Shown one piece after another: positions 16,926 to 25,641 of a stretch of 64,000 nucleotides of DNA (within the stretch, counting starts at the first letter, position 1; each line of letters opens with the position of its first letter). The stretch covers positions 1-64,000 of the forward strand of contig CAJGCP010000008.1 of the NCBI GenBank assembly GCA_904501885.1. Direction: 5' to 3'. The notes below the pieces were generated by a model. That model did not search any database. It was not told the DNA's origin and saw only the letters and a list, made by a program, of their open reading frames with translations. This stretch comes from an uncultured Acetatifactor sp. Lineage in GTDB: Bacteria; Bacillota; Clostridia; Lachnospirales; Lachnospiraceae. The translations under genes and the position numbers were made by a program.

Positions 16926-18477
16926 GATAGAAAATCTGACTGTGGCCTTCGATGGTGCGGACGCAGTGAAACATGTTTCTCTGGAATTATACGATGGTGA
17001 GATTTTAGGTGTGGTAGGAGAATCCGGATCCGGCAAATCTGTCACAGCCCTGACTTTGATGGGGCTTTTGAATGAGGAAGCGGTGGTCAAAGAAGGAAGG
17101 GTCATTTTTGACGGAGAAGTGATTCGAGAAGGTGGAAAGCCTTTGGACAAGAAACTCTACCGCAAATATCAGGGCGAGAAGATGTCCATGATTTTTCAAG
17201 AACCAATGACCAGTCTGAATCCCACACAGAGAGTGGGGAAACAGGTGGAGGAGATGCTGAAACTGCATCGTGAGATGAAGTCGGCAGAGCGAAAGAATTT
17301 GGTGCTTCAAACCTTCCGGTCGGTGGGCTTGAAACGACCGGAATCGGTGTATGACAGTTTTCCCCATCAGTTGTCCGGTGGTATGCGCCAGCGGGTGATG
17401 ATTGCCATGGCAGTGATTTTGAATCCAAGATTGATTGTGGCTGATGAACCCACCACAGCACTGGATGTGTCCGTGCAAAACCAAATTATAGATTTGTTAC
17501 GGGAGATTAATAAGACGCACAATAATACGATGCTGTTCATCACCCACGATCTGAATTTGGCCAAGAGACTGTGCCACAGAGTGGTGGTCATGCGGGACGG
17601 CGAGGTGGTAGAAAGCGGTACTGCAGAAGAAATTTTTGAACATCCCCGTGAAGATTATACTAAGCGTTTGATAGAAGCGGTACCATCCCGTATGAACCGC
17701 AAGAAAAGAGAGATTATCCGCGAGAATCCGGTGGTAGAAGTACGGGATTTATCTGTTTTTTACAAGGAAGGGGACAACAGCCTGTTTACCGCAGGAAGAA
17801 ATCATCAGGTAGTGTACGATGCTAATTTTGCCATCTACCCCGGAGAAAGTCTGGGATTGGTGGGAGAAAGCGGATGCGGGAAGAGTTCTTTGTCCAAGGC
17901 CATTCTGGGTATCAATCAAAATATTGAAGGGAGGGTGGAACAATACACCCTTCGGCCTCAAATGATTTTCCAAGACCCCTATGGTAGCCTGAATCCTACC
18001 AAGACGGTAGGGTGGCTTCTGCAGGAACCGTTGCGGGCGGCAGCAAGGATAGACAAATCCAAGGCCATGAGTAAAAGCCAGATGGAAGAGATGGCTTACG
18101 ATATGCTCCACAAGGTTGGCATGAAGGACAAATATTTCCATCGCAAACCGGCGCAATTATCCGGTGGGCAAAGACAGCGAGTCAGCATTGCCCAGGCGCT
18201 GATTACCCATCCGGGATTTATCGTGGCGGATGAGCCTGTCTCTGCATTGGATGTGACCATACAGGCACAGATTATGGAGCTGATGCAAAAACTCCAGGAA
18301 GAAATGAAAGTGGCGTACCTGTTTATTTCCCATGATATCAATGTGGTATATCAAATGTGTGACCGCATCATGGTGATGAAGGACGGGCGCATCGTGGAAA
18401 TAGGAGATACGGAAGAAATTTTTACGAATCCCCAAAATCCCTATACGAAGGACATACTTTACCTCTCACAGGCATAG
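16918..18477 (+). CDS. fused DppD-DppF peptide ABC ATPase
   Basis: One polypeptide of 519 residues carries two complete ATPase domains. The first has GESGSGKS (34-41), LSGGMRQR and ADEPTTALD; the second has GESGCGKS, LSGGQRQR and ADEPVSALD. Both catalytic Glu residues are present. In many bacteria the two halves are separate DppD and DppF; the fused form is also known. ATG at 16918 is preferred over the GTG at 16909, because the GTG overlaps the AGGAGGT ribosome binding site. Confidence 0.9.
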   Translation: MIKIENLTVAFDGADAVKHVSLELYDGEILGVVGESGSGKSVTALTLMGLLNEEAVVKEGRVIFDGEVIREGGKPLDKKLYRKYQGEKMSMIFQEPMTSLNPTQRVGKQVEEMLKLHREMKSAERKNLVLQTFRSVGLKRPESVYDSFPHQLSGGMRQRVMIAMAVILNPRLIVADEPTTALDVSVQNQIIDLLREINKTHNNTMLFITHDLNLAKRLCHRVVVMRDGEVVESGTAEEIFEHPREDYTKRLIEAVPSRMNRKKREIIRENPVVEVRDLSVFYKEGDNSLFTAGRNHQVVYDANFAIYPGESLGLVGESGCGKSSLSKAILGINQNIEGRVEQYTLRPQMIFQDPYGSLNPTKTVGWLLQEPLRAAARIDKSKAMSKSQMEEMAYDMLHKVGMKDKYFHRKPAQLSGGQRQRVSIAQALITHPGFIVADEPVSALDVTIQAQIMELMQKLQEEMKVAYLFISHDINVVYQMCDRIMVMKDGRIVEIGDTEEIFTNPQNPYTKDILYLSQA

Positions 18478-18514
18478 ACTTAATTGCAAGATGGCTGTGA
18501 GAGGTTTTGTTTTG
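18462..18514 (+). terminator. terminator of the peptide ABC operon, overlapping the next gene start
   Basis: CCTCTCACAG (18462-18471) and CTGTGAGAGG (18495-18504) form a perfect 10-bp stem followed by TTTTGTTTTG. The right arm contains the AGAGG ribosome binding site of the P-type ATPase gene, so transcripts reading in from the operon would have that site hidden. Confidence 0.7.
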
Positions 18515-21229
18515 TTTGAAGAAAAAAAGATAGACGAAGTTTATGCGCTACTGCATACGGATGGGCAAAAGGGGTTGACAGAAGGGGAGGCGACGGGGCG
18601 CCTTTCGAAGGAAGGTCCCAATGTTTTGCAGGAGCCTCCGGGAGACACCTGGGTGGTACTCTTTTTGAAACAATTGCAGGATCCCTTGATTTATGTTTTG
18701 CTGGTGGCAGCGGCAATTTCGGTTTTGCTTAAAGAGATGAGCGATGCTGTCATTATCGGCGTGGTGGTTCTTCTGAATGCGGTAGTGGGTATGATACAGG
18801 AGGGGCGGGCCATCAAAGCGCTGGACGCTCTAAAAAAACTTTCCAGCCCCAAGGCCTTGGTGATCCGAGACGGGCGGCACATGGAAATTCCTTCCGCAGA
18901 TTTGGTGGTAGGAGATTTGGTATGCTTGGAGGCCGGCGATCAGGTGCCCGCAGATTTGCGCCTGACGGAAACGGTGCAGTTGAAGATAGAGGAATCCGCA
19001 TTGACCGGGGAGTCCCTGCCTATGGAAAAGGACGCAGACTATCGGGCTACAAAGAAAAATACCTCATTGGGTGACAGACAAAATATGGCTTATATGTCCA
19101 CATTGGTATCCTGCGGACGGGGGAAGGGTATTGTGGTAGCCACCGGAATGCACACGGAGATAGGGCAAATTGCGACTATGATTAGTCAATCCGGCGAGGA
19201 AATGACACCCCTGCAAAAGCGTTTGGGGGACTTGGGGAAGGTCTTGAGTTTGTTGTCTCTGATACTCTGTGGTGCCCTTTTTTTGGTGGCAGTATGGCAG
19301 CACAGGGATGTACCAGGTATGCTCATCACTGCCATATCCCTGGCGGTGGCAGCGGTGCCGGAGGGGTTGCCTGCGGTGGTGACCATCTGTCTTGCCCTTT
19401 CTGTGACCCGAATGGTAAAAGTAAATACCATAGTGAGGCGCCTTCCTTCTGTGGAAACATTGGGAGCGGTGAGCGTGGTTTGCTCCGATAAAACAGGGAC
19501 GCTGACCCAAAACAAAATGGTGGTGGAAAAATGTTATCTTTGTGGTGAGATTTTGCCTGTGGAGATGTGCAGAGGGGAGTTGTGCGAGGATTTTTTCCAA
19601 GGCATGGTACTTTGCAATGACGGTGTGCTGTCGGGAGAGGAAAAACTCGGTGATCCCACGGAATTGGCTTTGTTAGAATTCGCCTACAGACAGGGATTTT
19701 CCAGACCGAATTTAGAGGAATTGATGCCTCGTGTGGGAGAAATCCCCTTTGATTCGGACCGCAAGAGGATGACCACTTTGCACGATGGGAAAAATTTGCG
19801 AGTATATATGAAGGGGGCTCCTGATGAGGTCATCAGGCGATGTACCAAGATCTTTTCAGGTACCTCTGTTGTACCCCTTACAGAACGTGGAAAAAGAGAA
19901 GTGTTTCGGGCATTGGAACAGATGTCTGCCATGGGACTTCGTACCCTTGCAGTGGCTACCAAAAAACTTGGTAGCCAATTGGCCATTCCTACCCCCGGTA
20001 GGACCGACGATTTATCTATGGCACAGGAACAATGGGAGAATGGCCTGATATTTTTGGGGATTGTGGGTATCTGTGATCCTGTGCGCCCGGAGGCAGCACC
20101 AGCCGTTGCGGATTTTGGTAAAGCGGGCGTGCGGACGGTGATGATCACGGGAGACCATGTGGACACCGCCTTTGCTATTGGTAAGCAGTTGGGAATCGTG
20201 AGTGAATTCACGCAATGTATGACGGGAGAACGCCTGGAACACTTGTCGGAGGATGACTTTACAGAGGAATTGGAGCACATTCGTGTGTTTGCCAGAGTGT
20301 CCCCCAGACAAAAAGTGAAAATCGTCAAAGGACTACAGAAAAAAGGGCATGTGGTGGCAATGACAGGAGATGGCGTCAACGATGCTCCTTCTTTAAAAAT
20401 GGCAGATGTTGGAATCGCCATGGGTAAAATGGGTACGGATGTGGCACGCCAGGCGGCAGATATGGTACTGACGGACGATAATTTTGCCACCATACGCAAA
20501 GCCATGGAAGAAGGCAGAGGCGTCTATGAGAATATTAGAAAGTCTGTGATTTTCTTATTGTCTTCCAACATGGGAGAAATCATTACTATGTTTGTGGCGG
20601 TCATTTGCGGAATGGCGGCACCCCTCAAATCCAGTCATATACTGTGGATTAATTTGATTACGGATTCCTTGCCGGCGCTGGCCTTGGGGATGGATAAAAA
20701 CGATGGGAAGAGCCTGATGGAACACAGCCCCAGAAGACCCAGCGAAAGCCTGTTTGCCAGAGGGGGGCTTGCTTGTACCCTTCTGTATGGATGTCTGATT
20801 GCCCTGTTAAGCCTGATCGCCTTTCTGTGGATTCCGTTTTTGCTTCTTCCCGGTGAGATATTTGAAAAGGGATGGAAGATGCGTGAGGCAGTGGCACTGA
20901 TGAGTATGTCCCTTGCGAATCCTACGGTGTTGGCCAAATCCCAAACCTACGCCTTTACCGTGCTTGGCATGTCTCAACTTTTCCATGCCATAGGTATGCG
21001 GGATACAGAAAAGTCCGTATTTCGGATGAAGCATTGGGAGAATCCGTTGATGTTATTGGCTGTGGCTTTGGGATTTGTGCTACAGTTTGCAGTGACGGAG
21101 GTACCGGTGTTGATAGAAGCTTTTGGCACCGCATCCCTGTCCGGTAGAGAGTGGGGAATTCTTGCGGGATTATCCGCTATGCCTCTTGTGATGCATGAAC
21201 TGGTGGTCTTGTTTGGTAAACGGCAGTGA
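18512..21229 (+). CDS. P2A-type calcium-transporting ATPase
   Basis: This is a P-type ATPase of about 905 residues. It has the phosphorylated Asp in DKTGTLT (about 326), the PEGLPAVVT motif in membrane segment 4, TGD and GDGVNDAPSLK hinge motifs, and NLITDSLPALALGMD in segment 6. These membrane residues match calcium pumps (SERCA/LMCA1 type). It probably exports Ca2+ from the cytoplasm; a role in calcium supply for spores is speculative. The TTG at 18512 has AGAGG seven bases upstream. The ATG at 18491 has no ribosome binding site and lies in a terminator loop, so TTG is preferred. Confidence 0.85.
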   Translation: MFEEKKIDEVYALLHTDGQKGLTEGEATGRLSKEGPNVLQEPPGDTWVVLFLKQLQDPLIYVLLVAAAISVLLKEMSDAVIIGVVVLLNAVVGMIQEGRAIKALDALKKLSSPKALVIRDGRHMEIPSADLVVGDLVCLEAGDQVPADLRLTETVQLKIEESALTGESLPMEKDADYRATKKNTSLGDRQNMAYMSTLVSCGRGKGIVVATGMHTEIGQIATMISQSGEEMTPLQKRLGDLGKVLSLLSLILCGALFLVAVWQHRDVPGMLITAISLAVAAVPEGLPAVVTICLALSVTRMVKVNTIVRRLPSVETLGAVSVVCSDKTGTLTQNKMVVEKCYLCGEILPVEMCRGELCEDFFQGMVLCNDGVLSGEEKLGDPTELALLEFAYRQGFSRPNLEELMPRVGEIPFDSDRKRMTTLHDGKNLRVYMKGAPDEVIRRCTKIFSGTSVVPLTERGKREVFRALEQMSAMGLRTLAVATKKLGSQLAIPTPGRTDDLSMAQEQWENGLIFLGIVGICDPVRPEAAPAVADFGKAGVRTVMITGDHVDTAFAIGKQLGIVSEFTQCMTGERLEHLSEDDFTEELEHIRVFARVSPRQKVKIVKGLQKKGHVVAMTGDGVNDAPSLKMADVGIAMGKMGTDVARQAADMVLTDDNFATIRKAMEEGRGVYENIRKSVIFLLSSNMGEIITMFVAVICGMAAPLKSSHILWINLITDSLPALALGMDKNDGKSLMEHSPRRPSESLFARGGLACTLLYGCLIALLSLIAFLWIPFLLLPGEIFEKGWKMREAVALMSMSLANPTVLAKSQTYAFTVLGMSQLFHAIGMRDTEKSVFRMKHWENPLMLLAVALGFVLQFAVTEVPVLIEAFGTASLSGREWGILAGLSAMPLVMHELVVLFGKRQ

Positions 21230-21264
21230 CAAAGGATGGCCGCGGGAAATTGTGAAAAAAGGGT

Positions 21265-21293
21265 TTGCCCACTATCTTTGAATGTGGTAAAAT
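21265..21293 (+). promoter_or_regulatory. sigma-A promoter of trpS
   Basis: TTGCCC (21265-21270), 17 bases and TAAAAT (21288-21293). A short stem (GACGC/GCGTC) lies in the leader. I see no T-box. Confidence 0.6.
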
Positions 21294-21360
21294 GTCCCTA
21301 TGTGAGACGCAGATTGGAGCGTCAGACAGCACTATCAGTGAAATGAGGAAACCCAAGAGT

Positions 21361-22455
21361 ATGGATAAGATTATTTTGACAGGCGACAGACCCACCGGAA
21401 GATTGCATGTGGGACATTATGTGGGATCTCTTCGCAGACGCGTGGAGTTGCAGAATTCCGGAGAATATAAAAAGACATTTATCATGATTGCGGATGCGCA
21501 GGCTTTGACGGATAATATTGAGAATCCTGAGAAGGTGCGCCAGAACATCATAGAGGTGGCATTGGACTATATGTCCTGTGGCTTGGATCCTGCCAAATCC
21601 ACCCTGTTCATTCAGTCCCAGATTTCTGAACTGTGTGAATTGACCTTCTATTATATGGATTTGGTGACCGTTGCCAGACTGCAGAGAAATCCTACCGTAA
21701 AGAGTGAGATTCAGATGCGTAATTTTGAAGCCAGCATTCCCGTGGGCTTCTTTACCTATCCCATCAGCCAGGCAGCAGATATTACGGCATTTAAGGCGAC
21801 CACAGTGCCCGTAGGCGATGACCAGCTGCCCATGATTGAGCAGACCAGGGAAATTGTGCACAAATTTAATTCCGTGTATGCGCCCGATGCTCCTGTGCTG
21901 GTAGAGCCCAAAGCCCTTTTGCCGGAAAATGAGGCATGCAAGAGATTGCCCGGTACCGATGGCAAGGCCAAGATGAGTAAGTCCCTGGGTAACTGCATTT
22001 ATTTGGCAGACACGGCGGATGATGTGCGTGCGAAGATTATGAGTATGTACACTGACCCGTTGCATTTACAGGTAAGCGATCCCGGACATTTGGAAGGCAA
22101 CACCGTATTTACCTATTTGGATGCATTCTGCAAGGATGAACACTTCGAAAGATATTTGCCTGAGTATGCGAACCTGGATGAGTTGAAAGCACATTATCAG
22201 AGAGGTGGTTTGGGCGATGTGAAGGTGAAGAAACTGCTGAATAACATCATGCAGGAGACCTTAGAGCCCATCCGCAACCGCAGAAAAGAGTTAGAGAAAG
22301 ATATCCCTGCAGTGTACGATGTGCTGAAAAAAGGTAGCGAAGCAGCCCGTGAGGTAGCAGCGCAGACCCTGTCGGAAGTAAAGAGTGCTATGAAGATAAA
22401 TTACTTCGAAGATGCAGAGTTGATTCGTATGCAGAGCGCAAAGTACGAGCAGTAA
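21361..22455 (+). CDS. trpS: tryptophanyl-tRNA synthetase
   Basis: This 364-residue class I aminoacyl-tRNA synthetase charges tRNA-Trp. The HIGH-type motif reads HVGH (16-19) and the KMSKS loop is intact (KMSKSLGN). The GDRPTGRLHVGH start is typical of this TrpS branch. The ATG at 21361 is chosen because the open frame upstream shows no family similarity. It sits between the P-ATPase gene and spoVAD with its own promoter and terminator. Confidence 0.9.
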   Translation: MDKIILTGDRPTGRLHVGHYVGSLRRRVELQNSGEYKKTFIMIADAQALTDNIENPEKVRQNIIEVALDYMSCGLDPAKSTLFIQSQISELCELTFYYMDLVTVARLQRNPTVKSEIQMRNFEASIPVGFFTYPISQAADITAFKATTVPVGDDQLPMIEQTREIVHKFNSVYAPDAPVLVEPKALLPENEACKRLPGTDGKAKMSKSLGNCIYLADTADDVRAKIMSMYTDPLHLQVSDPGHLEGNTVFTYLDAFCKDEHFERYLPEYANLDELKAHYQRGGLGDVKVKKLLNNIMQETLEPIRNRRKELEKDIPAVYDVLKKGSEAAREVAAQTLSEVKSAMKINYFEDAELIRMQSAKYEQ

Positions 22456-22501
22456 TGGACAGGAACAGATGTTGTTTTTACTGCACAGTATAAATAAAAA
22501 A

Positions 22502-22530
22502 GAATAGAAAAAGACCTTCGGCAAATACTA
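22502..22530 (+). promoter_or_regulatory. candidate SigG/SigF promoter of spoVAD
   Basis: GAATA (22502-22506), 17 bases and AATACTA (22524-22530) fit the forespore consensus with one mismatch. The -10 lies in the loop of the trpS terminator, so transcripts would start near 22537, after the left arm. Confidence 0.6.
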
Positions 22531-22557
22531 TAAAAAAGATTTGTCGGAGGTTTTTTC
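22515..22557 (+). terminator. trpS terminator whose right arm is the spoVAD ribosome binding site
   Basis: CCTTCGGCAAA (22515-22525) pairs with TTTGTCGGAGG (22540-22550), with two G-T pairs, followed by six T. The right arm includes CGGAGG, the ribosome binding site of spoVAD eight bases later. Confidence 0.7.
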
Positions 22558-23637
22558 ATGTCTAAGGGAAGTGAGCAAGTAGGAAGCGGATGTGCAATGA
22601 CAGGAGCAGGAGTGGTTCGGGTCGGAAGAGGGAGTGTGAAGATCGAAGCCCCTGTTTATATTTGCGAGAGTGCCAGCGTGGTGGGGAAAAAGGAATCGGA
22701 AGGTCCTCTGGGAGATTTGTTTGACCGGGTGGAAGAAGACGACCTGGTGGGCGGAAAGACTTGGGAGGAAGCGGAGAGCAATCTGCAGAAGAAAGCAGTG
22801 GAAATCCTGTTGGATAAAGCCGGATTATCTGCGGAAGATGTGGATGTGATGTATGCCGGAGATTTGTTGGCCCAGTCCATGGCCAGCAATTTTGGATTAG
22901 GGTCCTTTGGCATCCCTTTTTATGGGCTTTATGGAGCCTGCTCCACCTGTGGCGAGTCGTTGGGACTTGGCTCCCTGGCACTCCTCAGCGGATTGGCAGA
23001 ACGGGTGGTTTGTGTCACCTCCAGTCATTTTGCCAGCGCAGAGAAAGAGTTTCGCTATCCATTGGAATATGGGAACCAGCGGCCCCTATCTGCCAGTTGG
23101 ACGGTGACCGGTAGTGGAGCGTTTCTGCTGAGTGCCAAGCAGGATGGCATAAAGAGCCAGCCCAGAGCACGCATTGCGGGTTTGACGGTAGGGCAGATGA
23201 TAGATTCTGCATTCAAAGATTCTATGAATATGGGGGCCTGTATGGCACCTGCTGTGGCATCCACCTTGGAGCGGCATTTTCAAGACTTTGGTGTAGAACC
23301 GGAGGCGTACGATAAAATTATTACCGGTGATTTGGGCAAAGTGGGCCAGCGTATTTTATTCGATTTGATGGATGAAAAGGGCTACGACATCACCAAGCAA
23401 CATATGGATTGTGGCATTGAAATTTTCGATGGTGCCACACAGGACACCCATGCCGGAGGCAGCGGTTGCGGTTGTTGCGCCGTTACCTTGTCTGCTTATA
23501 TCCTGCGACAAGTAGAGAGCGGTCTGTGGAAAAAGGTCTTGTTCGTTCCCACAGGGGCGTTGCTTAGCAAGGTCAGCTTTAACGAGGGCAATACCGTGCC
23601 GGGAATCGGTCAGGCGGTGGTGATAGAGAAGATTTAG
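22558..23637 (+). CDS. spoVAD: stage V sporulation protein AD
   Basis: The 359-residue SpoVAD has the thiolase-like fold of the family. Recognisable parts are TWEEAESNLQKKAV, the GACSTCGESL segment, and HAGGSGCGCCAV near the C-terminus. In Bacillus SpoVAD lies on the outer face of the inner forespore membrane and binds dipicolinate directly. It is about 20 residues longer than the Bacillus protein, mainly at the N-terminus. It is placed alone between trpS and a macro-domain gene. Confidence 0.93.
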   Translation: MSKGSEQVGSGCAMTGAGVVRVGRGSVKIEAPVYICESASVVGKKESEGPLGDLFDRVEEDDLVGGKTWEEAESNLQKKAVEILLDKAGLSAEDVDVMYAGDLLAQSMASNFGLGSFGIPFYGLYGACSTCGESLGLGSLALLSGLAERVVCVTSSHFASAEKEFRYPLEYGNQRPLSASWTVTGSGAFLLSAKQDGIKSQPRARIAGLTVGQMIDSAFKDSMNMGACMAPAVASTLERHFQDFGVEPEAYDKIITGDLGKVGQRILFDLMDEKGYDITKQHMDCGIEIFDGATQDTHAGGSGCGCCAVTLSAYILRQVESGLWKKVLFVPTGALLSKVSFNEGNTVPGIGQAVVIEKI

Positions 23638-23732
23638 AGGAATAGATGCTAAAATAACGTAATTGCAAATTAATTTGTGGAAAGTGATAGATAGTGATAA
23701 AATAAATTATAGAAACACTAAGGAGGTGCCGA

Positions 23733-24833
23733 ATGGCATTCAGAATCATACGAAATGATATCACAAAAGTAAAAGCGGATGCCATTGTGAATACGGCCAA
23801 TCCGGAGGTGGCCATCGGCAGTGGTGTGGACTCTGCCATCTATGAGGCAGCAGGTGCAGTGAGATTATTACAGGCACGACAAAAAATCGGACCCCTGGAG
23901 ATTGGAGAAGTGGGTATCACACCTGCTTTTGGGATGGATGCCAAATACATCATCCATTCCAGCGGCCCGTACTGGATAGATGGGGCACATCAAGAGGAAG
24001 AGATGCTGCGAAAATGTTATGATGGAGCCTTACAGCTTGCTCGCAAGCATGGCTGTAAATCCATCGCATTTCCTTTGATGTCCACTGGTACATATGGCTT
24101 TCCCCACGAAATCGGGCTACAGATTGCACTGGAAGCATTTAATAGTTTCCTGTTGCAGCACGAAATGGAAATCATCCTGGTGGTCTTTGGTGAGACTGCA
24201 TTCAAATTGTCCGGCCAGATTTTTGACGATGTGCAAGAGTATGTGGACAACTCCTATGTGAAGGAAAAGTTGGATGCTGAATACTACCCGGGTGGTGTAT
24301 ATCAGGAGAGTAGCGTACTAAACGCATCACGCACAGTGGCCTTAGATGACGATTGTTTTGATGGAAGTTTTGATGGGGACATAGACTTCTGCGCGAGGAG
24401 TCGTAGTGCATCCCGGCCGATGAGGCATAGGGAGCAATCGGTACATAAAACTGCTGCACCAACAGTTCCCTTGGATTCCTATCTCAAAGAAAATACCGGT
24501 TCTTTAGGCGAATATCTACAACAATTGATTAACAAAAAGGGAAAGAAGAATTCGGAAGTCTATACAGCAGCCAATATGACCAAGCAATATTTTTCTAAAT
24601 TGCTGAAGAATCAGGTGGCACCCTCAAAGACGAAGATGTTATCTCTGGCGGTAGCGCTGAAACTAAATATGGATGAAACTGTGGATTTCCTAAGGATGAG
24701 CGGATATGCGTTCTCGCCCCTTTCCCAAACAGATAAGATTTTTTCGTATTTCATCAGCCGTGGAATCTACGATATCTATCGGATTGATATCGTCCTGTTT
24801 GATTATGGATTACCTACTGTGGTGAATGATTAA
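23733..24833 (+). CDS. macro-domain (ADP-ribose) protein with C-terminal HTH-like region
   Basis: The 366-residue protein begins with a macro domain (1-about 170): NTANPEVAIGSGVDSAIY is the ADP-ribose loop, with GSGVD where most have GGGVD, and STGTYGFP is the second loop. Such domains bind ADP-ribose or remove it from proteins or acetyl-ADP-ribose. A Ser/Arg-rich linker (about 205-240) follows, and then an all-helical region (about 250-366) that may be XRE-like. The next two genes are a vWA protein and an ADP-ribosylglycohydrolase, so an ADP-ribose-linked role is likely. AGGAGGTG precedes ATG. No ADP-ribosyltransferase is visible nearby. Confidence 0.8.
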   Translation: MAFRIIRNDITKVKADAIVNTANPEVAIGSGVDSAIYEAAGAVRLLQARQKIGPLEIGEVGITPAFGMDAKYIIHSSGPYWIDGAHQEEEMLRKCYDGALQLARKHGCKSIAFPLMSTGTYGFPHEIGLQIALEAFNSFLLQHEMEIILVVFGETAFKLSGQIFDDVQEYVDNSYVKEKLDAEYYPGGVYQESSVLNASRTVALDDDCFDGSFDGDIDFCARSRSASRPMRHREQSVHKTAAPTVPLDSYLKENTGSLGEYLQQLINKKGKKNSEVYTAANMTKQYFSKLLKNQVAPSKTKMLSLAVALKLNMDETVDFLRMSGYAFSPLSQTDKIFSYFISRGIYDIYRIDIVLFDYGLPTVVND

Positions 24834-24844
24834 AAAATTTTTTC

Positions 24845-24877
24845 AAAGGTCGCCTGCCAGGTGACCTTTTCCTTTTT
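24845..24877 (+). terminator. intrinsic terminator after the macro-domain gene
   Basis: AAAGGTCGCC, loop TGCCA and GGTGACCTTT (one G-T pair) are followed by a TTCCTTTTTC tract. The macro gene is therefore probably transcribed apart from the vWA-ARH pair. Confidence 0.65.
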
Positions 24878-24954
24878 CAAGCGTGATATCTTAAGATTAC
24901 AAAGAAGGTGACTCCACTGCAGGGGAGCACAAAAAGAAATAGGAGGATATCAAC

Positions 24955-25641
24955 ATGAGAAAAGGATTAACAGAAATTGTATTTATATTGGACAGAAGCG
25001 GTTCCATGGGAGGACTGGAGAGCGACACCATCGGTGGATTTAATTCCATGATTGAAAAACAGAAAAAAGAGGCAGGCGAAGCCGTCGTGTCTACCGTACT
25101 CTTCGATGACCGTTGCGAGGTGCTTCACGACAGAGTGCCTATGGAAAAGGTGCCGGTGATGACGGATAAGGAATATTATGTGCGAGGCTGTACAGCACTT
25201 TTGGATGCCGTGGGCGGCGCCATTCATCACATCGTCAATGTACACAGATACGCTAGGGAAGAGGACAGACCGGAGAAAACCTTGTTCGTCATCACCACCG
25301 ACGGAATGGAAAATGCCAGCAGGAAGTATTCCTATGACAGAGTGCAGGCGATGATTAAAAAGGAACAGGAAAAATACGGCTGGGAATTCATCTTCATCGG
25401 CGCCAATATCGATGCCATTCAGGAAGCGGAGAGATTTGGAATCCGTAAGGAACGTGCGGTAAATTATGTGCATGATGACATTGGTACCCAGACGTTATAT
25501 TGTTCTGTCAGCAAGGCGGTGACAGCAATGCGTATGGCACCCACCAGTTGTGCGGCAAATGCACTGGATGAAAGTGACTGGCAGGACGCAATCAATGCGG
25601 ATTATAATAAACGAAACGGAAAGAATGGGAGCAATCAGTAA
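24955..25641 (+). CDS. von Willebrand factor A domain protein (TerY-like)
   Basis: The 228-residue protein is almost wholly one vWA domain. The metal-binding MIDAS motif is complete: DRSGSMGG near residue 14, the Thr in the GCTALLD stretch, and TTDGMEN near 117. vWA domains bind protein partners through Mg2+. Small stand-alone vWA proteins of this kind occur with ter genes and with ADP-ribosyl hydrolases. AGGAGG precedes ATG. The stop overlaps the start of the glycohydrolase gene by one base, so the two are translationally coupled and the vWA protein may present substrates to it. Confidence 0.85.
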   Translation: MRKGLTEIVFILDRSGSMGGLESDTIGGFNSMIEKQKKEAGEAVVSTVLFDDRCEVLHDRVPMEKVPVMTDKEYYVRGCTALLDAVGGAIHHIVNVHRYAREEDRPEKTLFVITTDGMENASRKYSYDRVQAMIKKEQEKYGWEFIFIGANIDAIQEAERFGIRKERAVNYVHDDIGTQTLYCSVSKAVTAMRMAPTSCAANALDESDWQDAINADYNKRNGKNGSNQ

